Assembly (NCBI RefSeq): GCF_014356525.2
Contig: NC_052507.1
Span: 38,366,368 to 38,430,367 of the forward strand
Reading direction: 5' to 3'
Length of the DNA stretch: 64,000 nt
Source: Nilaparvata lugens
Lineage: Eukaryota > Arthropoda > Insecta > Hemiptera > Delphacidae
Shown here: positions 22,001-33,300 of the stretch, piece after piece
How the letters are laid out: the number at the start of each line of letters is the position of its first letter
Position numbering within the stretch: position 1 is the first letter of the stretch
The notes under the pieces: model-generated
Seen by the model: the letters and a program-made list of their open reading frames with translations, nothing else
Databases searched by the model: none
Told to the model about the DNA's origin: nothing
Made by a program: the position numbers and the translations under genes

Positions 22001-23761
22001 GCGGTTAACTATACACTGACAATATTATTATTGGAAGGTTGGTTGAGAACGTGAAAATTATGTGGAATATGCAAATTGCTGAAAACTACGTATTTTCCAA
22101 CCAAAGTTATCAATTTTGAATTGAAAACAACTGAGAACTCATGTGAAATGGAAATTTGGAAACGAATAACAAGGTATGGTTGGATGAGCTTGTACGACTT
22201 CGGAGTTATGTCAAATTGTTGAGGTATATTTCGTGATTATCGATTTGAGATTCTTACCAATCTGAAAGTGAAGGAAATACAGATTATAGCTAGGAAATCA
22301 CATGTTGAATCTCTTTGAAATTGATTTTATTTACTCTTCGTATTCAATAAGTGAAACACTGATCACTCAGAACGTGGATGCTGTAGTCGAATTCCCACTT
22401 GTAGTAATTGCTTCATCTGACAATTCTCCAATCATCTTGAGTCTCAATGAGAAATAATTGGAGTCTGATTTTCAAAATTTATCCAAACGTACCTTGTTTT
22501 TCGTTTCCAAATTCCCTTTCCTTATGCTTTTCCGGTAGTTTTCGATTCAACATTGATAACGTACGAGATTATAAGGTAGATTATAAGGTACTACTAACAA
22601 GTTAACTCCCTGTGATGCTGTGAAGGTGATGTTGTAGATATATCCATATAAAATGAATTGTATGATGGTGTAAACTAGTATATAGAATCGCTTCAATAAA
22701 TTACTGGTTTTAATGTTTTCAATCAATCTAACAAGCTATCATTCCAATAATAATGCGAATTTAGGTTTCAGCATTCAATAATCATTGAATATTGTTCACT
22801 GACATTTCCACAGTGAACTGAACAATAATAATTTTCTTTGAAAAAAGAACTAGGTTTCTGCGTTATTCAACTATTGAACGAAAAAGCTGAGTTCCCTCAC
22901 AACAGTGACAGTAAACAGCAAAAATATAATTCACACTTGTTCCAATGTGACTATTCTCACTTAGCCCGGCCGAGCGAGTATGAATGCGAGTCTGAATTCC
23001 ATCAGAGCTTAAGGGAGTTTTATATATTTTCACTGTTCATTGTCATTGTTGTATTGGAGTCCAGCTTAATAATCCAATGCTTCCAGTACTTTTACCATCT
23101 AAAAATATTCTCCATCATTCCAAGTCAATAGTAATCGGATAATGGCTCATTCTCGTTTCCGCAGTGAACAAGAATCTGTTTGAAAACTTTCAAATTTTCT
23201 TTGAAAAAAAGAACTGGCTTCCAGCGTCAATGACAAATTTAGTGGAAGGACTGCTTTCATGTTCTCATGCATCACGGACAGGCAGTGTTTGTCGGGTGTA
23301 GGGTGTAGGCCTACGCCTCCATTCAACAAATGCCCCAATAATACGTCGATATTTATGGCGGCGATAAATACTCGTCCAACTCCAAGAAACGGCCGCAGAC
23401 CTCTTTGAAGTTGTTCGAACTTTTGTTCAGCTTCTTTTTAAATGCGATCTGTATTGTTTACTGATGTTATCGTGAGTCTGTTGCGTCCTCTCAATAGTGA
23501 TACTATTATGGTAATATCATAAATTTCTAAAATAACTGTATATACTTGGTAACTTGGATATGAAGGAAGTGTTCAATTATACATAATGATTATTCAATGG
23601 TAATACTATCACGCTTGTAAAAACGTAGATATAATTCAGTATTGTAGAGTAGTGTTGTAATAATAATTGAATAACACGTGAGTTACGTGACGTATCAATA
23701 AGTCTTTAGATCTTTACTATATTAAAGCTGCATTCATAATTATATAAAAATGTATAATTAT
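19046..23761. other. Unassigned 4.7 kb segment
   Basis: No coding domain, RNA gene or intact element recognised. There is a short (AC)n at about 19149-19166. A diverged direct repeat of about 60 bp (tttccacagtgaac...tttctttgaaaaaagaact) occurs at 22806-22853 and 23156-23215. A 14 bp phrase ataattatataaaa is duplicated at 23735-23770, beside the start of NLR-3, and may be a target duplication or simple slippage. Open frames here are short and lack protein features. Confidence 0.4.
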
Positions 23762-25160
23762 ATAAAAGCATTCGACTCCATAGATCGACATAAGTTGATT
23801 TCAAAATTGCATTACATGGGTGTTAAATCGTTGGAGTGGTTCATAAGCTACCTGGAGAACCGCATCCAATAGTTTAGTATAAATAATGGCATTGACAGTG
23901 AAATGGCTGGAATCGACTATGGAGTGGTTCAGGGAAGTACACTGGGGCCGCTCTTGTTCCTGATATATATCAATAATAATTTAGAGAAGGTTTCCACGGG
24001 TGGCAGGTTGTTCCCTTTTGCTGATGACGCGGCGGTGGTGTCGTCCGGCTGCACGTGGGACGAAGCTTACGAACAGGCGGAGGCAGACTTCGTCAAAATC
24101 AAACGCTGGTTGGAGCAGAATACCTTAACATATAGAAAAAACCAAGCATCTGCCAATATTTTTCGGAAGTGACAGTGACCCTGCTCCGAGACGGCTGGCC
24201 CTCCACCCATGTGGTGACCTGCAGTCGGTGGACTGCGGCTGCAATGTTATTGAGTGTGTGAATCAATACAAATATTTAGGTATAATAATTGATCATAGAC
24301 TATCCTGGGTTCCACACATTCAGGGAGTTAAAAAAGGCTTAGAAAACTCATTTACGCCATTTTGCAACTTGGAGGGGTGCTTACTGTGGGTCTGTGTAGG
24401 ACGGTTTACTTTGCGTACGTGCAGTCGTTGCTCCAGTATGGTGTCCTGGCGTGGGGGGGGGGAGTCTCGGCCGCCGCGCTGCATCCACTAGCTGTCACAC
24501 AGAGATCAATTATCAAAAAAATGTTAAATAAAAATATCCGATTTCCTTCTGAACAACTCTACACCGAATTTCCTGTTCTTGACATAAGACAAATCTACAT
24601 TAAAACTCTTCTTATTTTTATCAAATCGTACAGAACAGAAATTTTTACACAGCTACACCATAATTACCCAACAATACATATGTTGAATTTTGGATTTAAT
24701 ACACCTAGAGCTACCTTAACATCGGTCGATAACAACCCATTTCGTATCGCTCACCTACTTCATCTCAATCTTCCAATTACAATAAAAGAGGCTGAAGGAT
24801 GCAGTGTGGATAATTTCAAAAATAAGATGTTGCTTGGTTGCTTGGTATTGGTCGGGAGGCATTAGGAGCCCTAATAAACTCGCCTTATGATACATTCCAA
24901 TATGCAAACTCTGTTAACTCAGTTACTGTGATGCAGCACTATGAACATTATAATAAGTAATTTAAAAAAAATAGGAGATACTCCAACATAATACTATAGT
25001 AATCTTCAATAGAAAAATCTACGACATCATGCTCTGTTTATGAAAAAAAAACTATTTATGATTTATATTCATTTATCTATTTCCATTATTGTAATAATTA
25101 TGTAAGAATAATGTTAATGCAGAATTCTGCAGGATTTTGTATTATACAGCTATTATAGAT
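23762..25160 (+). mobile_element. NLR-3: 5'-truncated non-LTR retrotransposon
   Basis: A plus-strand ORF2 remnant that starts inside the RT domain at KAFDSIDRHKL (23765) and runs through the RT palm and thumb to the C-terminal region (about 24865), followed by an AT-rich 3' part. It meets the oppositely oriented NLR-4 tail to tail near 25160. Codons in 23900-24480 are unusually GC-rich at third positions compared with the other retroelements here, suggesting a different family or a more recent arrival. Its own tail is not clearly defined. Confidence 0.7.
23765..24865 (+). pseudogene. RT domain fragment of NLR-3 ORF2
   Basis: Translating from 23765 gives KAFDSIDRHKLISKLHYMGV, an in-frame TAG at 23870-23872, then the conserved VVQGSTLGPLLFLIYINN and FADDAAVVSSG, the catalytic YADD-type motif with Phe for Tyr. 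A one-base shift in an A-run near 24135 moves the frame (KTKHLPIFFGSDSDPAPRR onward, with YKYLGIIIDHRLSW). A second shift near 24345-24375 moves it back (VYFAYVQSLLQYGVLAWGG). The C-terminal region continues to a stop at 24863-24865. It would have been the polymerase of a Jockey/CR1/R1-like element; the exact clade cannot be set by eye. One stop and two frameshifts make it a pseudogene. Confidence 0.82.
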
Positions 25161-25285
25161 AATCAAATCAAATCGAATAATTTATTGTCACGCAACATAA
25201 AAATGTTACAACAACGTCATTAATAATACAGAAAACATCAGTTTAAAAATCGATTACAAAGAAATCTTCAACTTTATATAAACAT

Positions 25286-26509
25286 TCATTGACCAGTGTT
25301 TTTTTTTAAATATTTACAGTAACTATTAAAGCTCATTCTTTTGATATTTTCAGGCGAAGCGTTATAAAGTTTTATTGACATGTATTGCCAGTTTTTTTGG
25401 GAACTTGTAAATTGACAATACTCTACTCTTATATTATTCCTATTTCTAGTGTTATGTTGGTGTATACTAGAGTTAACATCATATTCATTTTCAGTTTTCT
25501 TCACTGAGATCAAGCATGACAATACATACAAAGATGGCAGTGTTAATAGTCCGAGTTCAATAAATAATGATTTGCATGGAGTAAGAGGAGCCTTATGGCA
25601 AATTATTCTCACTGCTTTCTTTTGACATTTAAACAAGATGTCAGTAGTTGAGCCATTTCCCCACAGCTGGATTCCATATAGCAAAAGGCTAAGAATATGG
25701 GCAAAATAAACACTCATTAGAACAGACATATCTACAATAATTGTATTACATAATCTTCGTAGAGGGAAGATGCCCTTGTTGATTTTTCTAATTATGTATG
25801 TTATATGGCATTTCCAATTCAGGTTGGTATCAATTCTCATGCCAAGAAACTTAATTGAGTTTATGTCATTAATTCTTCTGTCATAGCTAAAAGTTATATC
25901 CTCTGTTTTTGTGGAATTAATGCTCAAATTGTTTGCTGCACACCAATCTTCAATTTTAGAGTTATTATTCAATATGATAGAATACAAATGATCTTTATTC
26001 TTATTAGCTACTTTCAAATCTAAGTCATCTGCAAACAAATACGAAGCACTATCGTCATTACAAGAATCAATAATATTAGGCAAATCATTAATATAAACAA
26101 TGAATAACAGTGGACCAAGAATGGACTCTCGTGGCACATCGTATTTGACTATTCCACCTCTAGAATACTCGCCATTTTTTAAAACATACTGTACTCTATT
26201 TGTAAGATAGGAATAAATAAGGTCAACAGCCAATTGATTCAACCCGTAATAACATAGTTTATGACATAATATAGCATGATCAACAGTTTCAAACGCTTTA
26301 TACGGTCATAAGGTCATATCAAAACTTCTAAATTTGACATATATATGGTTTTCCAGATCGTTGATTACTTCTTTTACAAGCCTCAAAACATTGTCGCCTG
26401 TACTACGATTTCTCCTAAAACCATATTGGTTATCAGAGAGTAGTCTATTATGTTCAAAATAAGCTGTTAATTGAGCGTAAAGAAGCTTTTCAAAAATGTT
26501 TGATATACA
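25286..26509 (-). pseudogene. RT palm to C-terminus of NLR-4 ORF2
   Basis: It begins at the Helitron junction with CISNIFEKLLYAQL, then LLSDNQYGFRRNRSTGDNVL and the block with FDMT (catalytic Asp). A frame break at about 26290-26305 includes a small duplication. The 318-residue frame follows (26242-25286), with VPRESILGPLLFIVYINDLP, YLFADDLDLKVAN, FLGMRIDTNLNWKCHI, LLYGIQLWGNGSTTDI and KKAVRIICHKAPLTPCKSLF. The normally invariant PQG is PRE here and YADD is FADD. The PQG change would be expected to harm polymerase function. The end MSFNSYCKYLKKNTGQ is natural. With the frame break and the inserted Helitron it is inactive. Confidence 0.85.
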
Positions 26510-29053
26510 TCTCTCTCTATACTTATAAAAGGCTAAGCCACGACAGACTGAAATCACACCACAGCCCAAACTAATGAGCCTAAAAACTTGAAATTTTGCA
26601 CAATTGTTTATGATAGCCTCAAAAAATCCACTAAGAAAGGATTTTCAGAAATTTGCCCCCCTGAGGGAGCTGGGGCCCCCCCAAAATTTTGTACTTTTTA
26701 ACCGCTCATTGCACAGCAAAGTCATGAGGAACTTTTTTGTTCAGCCACGAAAAAAAATTAGATCTATGCAGAAAAATTTTGATCAGGAGCACAGGGGTTC
26801 CAGGAGAGGGCATTTTTCGAAAATTTTGATGTAAAAACACACTACAGCTCAAACTAATTGTCCTACAGACTTGAAACTTTGCACAAATATTCTTTAAACA
26901 TGCTAGACGCGCACTAAGAACGGATTTTGAGATATTTTGCCTCTAAGGGTTTCAAAGGATGAAAAAGGATCATATTTAGTAAGGTTATGAACATGGTAAG
27001 GTGAATGCCATATGGAACTGAGATAATTGACACATGATATTCTAACATATGTTATAATCATTGGAAAGCTTAAAATAATTTCATCAATCAGCTGATCGAA
27101 TTTAATTTCCCTGAATCGAAAGCGCTAGCTTGCCACGTGTTTGTTCTATTGTTGTATGAGTCTCATACATTCCGATTACAACAGAGCACAGATATTTTCT
27201 TTGGTTAGGAGTTTGTTGATAATTCTTTTTTTTTAAATTTTATTCCAAAAAAAAACACATTCTTAATAGACATAAAGATTACAAAAACAAGATGTCAAAC
27301 ATAAGCCTATATTCATCTGTAGCATGGCCAGAAAAAGACAAACTTGAGTACTAGCCGTGAGTTCATTCAATATAACTCATATTTTTGTGTTAATATTTTG
27401 TGAACAAGAAGTACGAGTTGATGAGAGATGTGAGTAATATCTTTTATTTGATCTAAATGGTTATTCATATTGTAGTAGTCGGGATCACTTCAATCAAAGT
27501 TTTTTATTTTTGTAGCTAATAAATGTCATACGTATTGATTGTCCATAATGTAAGTGATTAAACTAATCAAAATTAATGGCTTACTGGTCCTTCACAGAAT
27601 TTATAGTATTCCTGGTGATTGAGCCTGTTTTTTTCCAGTGTTGACTATTAATAATAAAGCTTTATTTACAACTAGCTTACCTGGCGAACTTTGTACCGCC
27701 AAAAGTCAATGTACACTTCACTTTATTTGGTGAATCATGAAATTTATCTGACAATCAATATTTTCATTCACATCTAAATACGGACTTCCTATGTGCTTAG
27801 TATTGCAGCATTCATTATACCCAAAACATATTCTTCTCAATCAATTGGTAGTAATATCCAACAGTAAAGTGTTGAATTAAAAAAAAATAGATAGGATAAA
27901 TTAGTTTTTCAAAGATGAGTTCAATGTTTTCATAGTTGATTGTCAATAGATGGTCCAGGAAATATGCGATGTACGATTAATCATTACCAGGAATTACATA
28001 TTCTTTTCATCTTCTATTTTAGGATTTTCAGGATGAAAATAAGCTAAGCTAAATTCAAAAAAATTGTGAATTATTCTGACATTCTTCAGTAATAATAAAT
28101 GCAATATGAACAACTCTCTTCCATGAGGTGAATAATATTTTCCCAACATTTTCCGGTTACTCAATGATAGGGGAGTGATAATTATTTGTATAGGTCTTCT
28201 AAGGAACCATTATCTACAGCTGGTACCAATCAACTACACTTCAACTCCAAACTACTGTTGCAATACCAGTAGCTTACACAATTTATCATAGGGTGACGTG
28301 TTCATTACAGCTGGTAACTTTAGATGCTAAATCATATTATCTCAATATGATCTTGAATCATGATCATCTTTCCGTTCTTCGGTAGCCGCTAGGCCGACAA
28401 TTTCGAAAACAGAGGTCTGTAAAATAGATTAATAAATAATCATTATTAGCCACCCTATTAAAATTTCTGATCAGAAACCATCCCCAATATTCACACAACA
28501 TATTCCCAAAGTTTCATGCCGTTATGTCAAGTATTTTTCAAGTCATAGGGAACAAACACACAAACAGACATTCATTTTTTCATATATATAAATAGAAGAT
28601 AGAAGATTTCATTCGGCTCAAACAAAAGCCTCTCTAAATGGAGGTAGAATGATAAGGTTGACATCATTCAGTTCTGTTGTTTCAATATTTTTTTTAAATC
28701 ACTTTCAAAAAGTTCATGTAGTACCTACTATTATTGTGTTTGAGACACTTCTGGCGCTATCATAGTTTCACAACTATTCTGTTCCACACTCCTATCTCTT
28801 GCGCAGTCGTTAACCTTATCTATAATAAAATAAAGAGTTTGCTTATACACGTATGGGATAGGAAAATTATGTTTGACGCATCACCACGTCTGAACCACTG
28901 GACTAATAACTTGAAATTTTGCTTATAGGCTAGATTCTTAATTAACCAAGGATGGTTATAGGCCTATTTTAAGTTCTTTAAAATTTCACTACGTCAAGTT
29001 TTCAGATTATCAAGTTTGAAAATAGATCCTTGCGAAGCACGGGTTCCTGCTAG
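26510..29053 (+). mobile_element. Helitron A, non-autonomous, 2,544 bp
   Basis: The 5' end is A|TCTCTCTATACTTATAAAAGG. The 3' end is a small GC-rich hairpin (29028-29042, CCTTGCGAAGCACGG) followed by gttcctgCTAG|T. TC start, hairpin, CTAG end and insertion between A and T without a target duplication are the accepted hallmarks of Helitrons. Related copies lie in reverse at 41514-42676 and 44268-44815. No Rep or helicase coding frame is present, so it depended on an autonomous partner. Removing it rejoins the NLR-4 RT frame. Other repeats, including the Helitron 3' end at 27672, are nested inside. Confidence 0.85.
27672..27891 (-). mobile_element. Helitron E candidate inside Helitron A
   Basis: Read on the minus strand, the left edge is a typical Helitron 3' end: GGCGGTACAAAGTTCGCC (a hairpin) then aggtaagCTAG|T. 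The other end is less certain. A TC preceded by A at about 27891 (A|TCTATTTTTTTTT on the minus strand) is one option. The region 27000-28310, where this lies, is present in Helitron A but absent from the short copy at 41514-42676. Confidence 0.45.
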
Positions 29054-30095
29054 TAAAACTATACATATCGGCCAATAGTTATCAATAATCGATCTATCAC
29101 CTTTCTTATTAACTTGACTTTTTTCAAATCATCCGGAAACAGCCCTAGGCTCAAGCACTTATTGAAGATAACAGTCAAAACCTCTGCAATATTTGGAGCA
29201 GCCAATTTCAAGATGAATGAGTTTAATCCATAGATATCTAGAGTATTGGAATTGTTCATATCATTTATTGCTGCAAAAACCTCTTCCACCTTGAAGTCTT
29301 TAAACGTAAAACAAACCTTTGGCTTAGGAACTTTGTTGATAGAATAGTCATGATTGAAATTACTTTCAGGAATACTTCTACTAAGCTGTTCTACTTTATC
29401 TAAAAAAAAAACTGTTAATTTCATTTTCGGACATGTTGCATTCATTTTTACCTGATTTACAATTAACACTAATATTATTGTTTATTATTTTCCAAGCTGC
29501 TTTTGTCTTATTGTTACTATTTTTTATAATTGTATTATTATAATTTAACTTAGCTTTTTTATAGCAGAGCGATAATATTTTTTCAACTTGAGGTATTCTT
29601 GTTTTATCTCTTCACTAGGATAATCTCTAAGTAAATAATACAGATTTTCACATTTACTCTTCAACTTGCATAATTCAGAGCTGTACCAGTTATTCTTACT
29701 TCTATTTACTTTTGCTTTACTTTTTTTACGCAATGGGAAAGCCAAATTTACTGCCCATATGAATAGTTTTTGGAACTCACGAATCTGATCAATGACATCT
29801 GTCAATTCATACACTTGTATCCAATTTATCTTTTGAAGACTTTCTAGGAAGATATATTTATTGTTATCATTTAATTCTCTAGTCAAAACAACTTCTTTGT
29901 TTGAAATTTTATTATTATCTTTTTCTAGTTTTAGTTTACGACCTATAGCAAAGTGATCTGGAAAAACAGTGTAAACAATCTTGCTTTCCCATCCACTAGA
30001 ATGATTGTCTGTTACAATATTATCAATGCAAGAGCTACCTGTATCATTAGGCCTTGTAATCTCATGCGTAGAGATAGGAATTCCACAAACGTACC
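29054..30095 (-). pseudogene. APE C-terminus, linker and RT start of NLR-4 ORF2
   Basis: The minus strand reads GIPISTHEITRPNDTGSSCI, DNIVTDN and FPDHFAIGRKLK, the last being the PDH version of the SDH motif that closes APE domains. It continues through the linker frame (29886-29545; NRSKNNWYSSELCKLKSK and KKYYRSAIKK) and the pre-RT frame (29469 on; FKDFKVEEVFAAINDMNNSN, LDIYGLNSFILK, FNKCLSLGLFPDDLKKVKLI). It ends with KKGDRSIIDNYWPI at the Helitron border. Frame shifts occur between 29545 and 29469 and near 29095. The continuation is at 26509 on the other side of Helitron A. Confidence 0.82.
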
Positions 30096-30753
30096 AATAG
30101 TCTATGTGGAGAAATGTGGATTAAATTGTAATGTAAATGTTTTATCAATATATTTTTGTTGATGGAAATAAATTGAATTGATTTTATTGTTAATTGCGCA
30201 AACCATTCACTAGCTATCTATAGTTTGAATTTCATATCACATACGGTATGTGTAAAATTTCTTGTGTACATCGTGAAGTCTGTTCCCATTACAACTGAGT
30301 AGAATTTGTCAAAATATTGGGTTGGGAAAGTATAATTATGGTGTCCAGACTGATACATCAACCCCCTCCCCCGCCCACACAACCGATAATTATTATGCAA
30401 ATTACATTACTGTAAGTTTCTCATGCAGAAATTAAATGAAAATAGCTTCTATATTTTAAAACAGAATAGTTTTTCTTTCTAGTATCAGGATCTCCAGAAA
30501 AGAAGTGAAGTGAGCCTAGAATAAAAATTTATCAAATTTTTTATGTCCTTTTCCACAAATTCTGATTAATCTTGAAATTGAGCTCATCAAAAAACCGAAA
30601 ACCGACTAAGGCTGAATATTCTGAATTACTTCTGGTTAGTCTTATTAGCTGAGTGAAAAATGGCAGGTAATTTTTTCACGTGGTCTCAGTTATTTGTGGG
30701 GTTGATGCAGAGATCTACTGGATCAATGATGACCTCTCTACTTATTGCTGAAT
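30096..30753. other. Unassigned segment
   Basis: Positions 30110-30190 read tggaaataaattgaattgat, resembling a retroelement 3' end on the plus strand, but no coding supports it. No feature seen in 30190-30753. Confidence 0.35.
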
Positions 30754-31110
30754 TAGTCCAGGCAACTAATGCTCAAAATATGGTATGGAGGAAAAAGTTT
30801 GGAACACAGTTTTTGACCTCACAGCTCTTTTAAGGATAGTTAAGGGATGAACATATCAAAACTCTTCACCACTACCCCCTGTGCTAAGGGGGTGGGGTGA
30901 TTTAAAAGGACCATCTACTGGTTTTCCACATATATCTCGAACAATATGCGTATTATATTGCTATATATTATATTCATATATTTTCATGGAATACAAAATT
31001 GAAGCTTACCAATTTGCCTACACGTTTTATTAAAATTTGTAACATTTTCCCATATTTCTTATGGTTTTCTAGATAAACGTTATCGAAGGTGTGAATTTAT
31101 AGTGTCCAAT
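30754..31110 (+). repeat. R3 family solo arm
   Basis: It begins TAGTCCAGGCAACTAATGC and shows the R3 landmarks aagtttggaacac, cacagctctttt, ccccctgtgctaagggggtg and atatatctcgaacaatatgc. A small AT insertion (tattatattgctatatatta) sits in the middle. No opposing arm is present nearby. Confidence 0.75.
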
Positions 31111-31984
31111 TTGTTTATTTTTATGAATTGGTTACAATCGAACCAATTATTTCATTGTTTCTTATTTTTGAGAGTTCCGATGAGATGATAAATAGATATA
31201 GTCAAAGCAATAATAAACTACAGCGTTATGTTACTTGGTTCAAAAATGTCAATTTCTGGAGGGAGTCAAATGAAATTTGAAACACTGTAAGTAATAAGTC
31301 TAAACTATCAGTAGGATGAGCTTGCTTCTAAGCATTTCTTTTACATTGGACTTGAGATTTGATTAGTGCAATCAATAGTTCTCATCAATCAGTTTTCTCC
31401 TGCAATTCTGCTTTGAATGAATTTTGCTCAAAACATTTATAATCGAAACCTTGTCTAATCGAGACACTCCCTTGGAAACAAGTGTTTTGTTACATAAAAC
31501 CTCTGAGCCTGCAATTCACTGGCAATACCTGAATTATAGACGAAAGATTGTACTCCACTCCGAGAAAAACTGCTTTAGTCTGTGACGATTTTCAAGTTTT
31601 CTTCCACTCTATAATAGTATCCGCTCCCTCAATCCTCTTGTACTTCGTGTGCAAACTCTTGAGGAGAGCAACCATCGGAAATAGTCTGTTTTCACAGGAT
31701 ATTCAAATTGCATCGTATTTAATTTTCATGGTGGTTTTGGTAGCGAGATCCAAAATTGCGGATGAGACCTTTAATGGAAACGATAACTTGACCACCAATG
31801 CAAAACACGTGTAATAATTGACCTCTTATGACAATAAACTAAGAGGGTCTCAGTTTTTCGATGAACACACTCAATTTTATCAACTAATTTCATTGAAGAA
31901 ACGTTCAGTTAGTATTTCTATTGCTTCGAAATAGTATTGTGAAACAAATACTTACATTGATCTACTAAGCTAATTGGAACTTGA
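31111..31984. other. Unassigned segment
   Basis: No gene, RNA or repeat recognised. An 88-codon open frame at 31548-31814 starts with a non-ATG codon and lacks domain features. Confidence 0.35.
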
Positions 31985-32825
31985 AAATTTCTTTAAGTTT
32001 CTATTTGGCAGGTAGTTTTTCCCAGAAACTTAATTTTTTCTTCTTCCTTTTCTCTACCAGTCATGTTTTATTATTTGATTTGATTCGTCTTGAAATTAGA
32101 TTACTTACTTTCTTACTTTCTAGACTACCCATTTATCATTATCATCAATGTCCCTGTATACAACTGCTATCTAGGCCTACTCATTAACATACCACTCAAA
32201 TAATGAATTTACTAAGAACTATTACTTCCGTGCTTTTGATTCATTTTTTCAATTTTTTATACTTTCTCATTCTATTTCCGCTCATCTCCAAATCCGAAAT
32301 CTTCAGTTACAATGTTACTCTCAGATTTCTTTTTCGACATTCTTCCCACTTTTTCAAATTTTCATCCTCCATTACCAGACTATATGTAAAAGAGACTTGC
32401 CGCCCTTTGCAAGTAGATCCCTATTTCAAGGAGTATCACTCTCTTCTTTTCCCCTTGTTCGCTCCTATTCCACTTCCTTTCCGACACTTAATTCCCCGTT
32501 TCACTTGAATTCTGGTAATTAGCTGCATTCTGCTTCCTCCTCCTCATTCTAGCTTCTTTTTTGTCCTCTTCTCCCACCATATTTCGACTCGGATGACAGA
32601 CGGTTTTGTCGGCATTGCTTTAGTTACAAAAAGATCTGCTCCCGCAATGCTATTAGCTCACCGTCCGCTACCATCATATTTAATGCCGATTTCTCTCTCT
32701 CCCCTTTCGCTTCTTATTTTTTCACATTTCTTCCTCTACGGCTCACTTTCCTTTTTCTTTTTCATTTCTCTCGGTTTCCTTTTCTTTCTTCTTCGAATTT
32801 TTCTTTTCTGGCTTTACATTCAGTA
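31985..32825 (+). repeat. Discontinuous polypyrimidine region
   Basis: Pyrimidine-rich plus strand, strongest at 32020-32060, 32220-32570 and 32690-32815 (cttttctttcttcttcg type). Hydrophobic frames up to about 100 codons, such as the Phe/Leu-rich one at 32593-32871, follow from this composition and are not accepted as membrane proteins. Confidence 0.7.
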
Positions 32826-33077
32826 TTTGTGGGAGAAAAAAATCAACGGTTTAGAGTGTTCTGTTATTTGATACCAGCCTTTGAAAAATGGCAAACAGAA
32901 GTACTGTTTTGTAATAAGCCATGGCAAAGCTTAATGGCCTGGACACACAGAGAGCGATCTGCAATCTGCGATCAGAACCGTTGTGCATACATCCTATTTT
33001 GCTATTTTTATGTGTAATAAACTATGGGTTAAAGTACAATCAACAATAAATTTTCCATTTATTGAACGGACTTAACT

Positions 33078-33222
33078 CATGATACATGAATTCGAGTCAC
33101 CTTGACAAACTGAAAAGAATGAGATGTAGTAGAAGAAGATCCAATGATTTTGTCCAAAGTTATGAGTGTGAAATTTTGATTCTTGAGGAGTTCTTATGCG
33201 CGTGCCTCTCCACTAAATTAAG
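33078..33222 (+). repeat. R2 right-arm fragment
   Basis: It matches the right arm of R2 (about 2870-3005): gatacatgaattcgagtcac, attttgtccaaagttatgag, tgaaattttgattcttgagg and cctctccactaaatta. The opposing arm is not found nearby, so this is a solo or truncated copy. Confidence 0.7.
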
Positions 33223-33231
33223 TGTGTATCT

Positions 33232-33300
33232 GGTCTAGTTGTCTGTCAACCTGTACGGGAAAAGTGTTCTCAATCCCCAATGGACTTCCTCTTGCTATCT
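33232..33300 (+). repeat. Short interspersed repeat R5, copy 1
   Basis: The phrase ctggtctagttgtctgtcaa through acgggaaaagtgttctcaat to aatggacttcct recurs at 39736-39800. A partial echo (gacgggaaaagtgttcccaa...ggactttctt) lies at 33377-33415. Confidence 0.75.

Larger units (their letters stand above)
25161..30095 (-). mobile_element. NLR-4: non-LTR retrotransposon split by Helitron A
   Basis: On the minus strand this element carries the end of an APE domain, the APE-RT linker and the start of RT (30095-29054), then is interrupted by Helitron A (29053-26510), then resumes with the rest of RT and the C-terminus (26509-25286). A 3' UTR and an (ATCAA)n-type tail follow at 25161-25175. ORF1 and the front of the APE are missing. 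The order of insertion is clear: NLR-4 first, Helitron A second. Confidence 0.85.

Noticed and set aside
32593..32871. A 92-codon hydrophobic frame with an apparent transmembrane segment.
   Set aside because: Lies in a T-rich pyrimidine region; no conserved features and no supporting neighbours.
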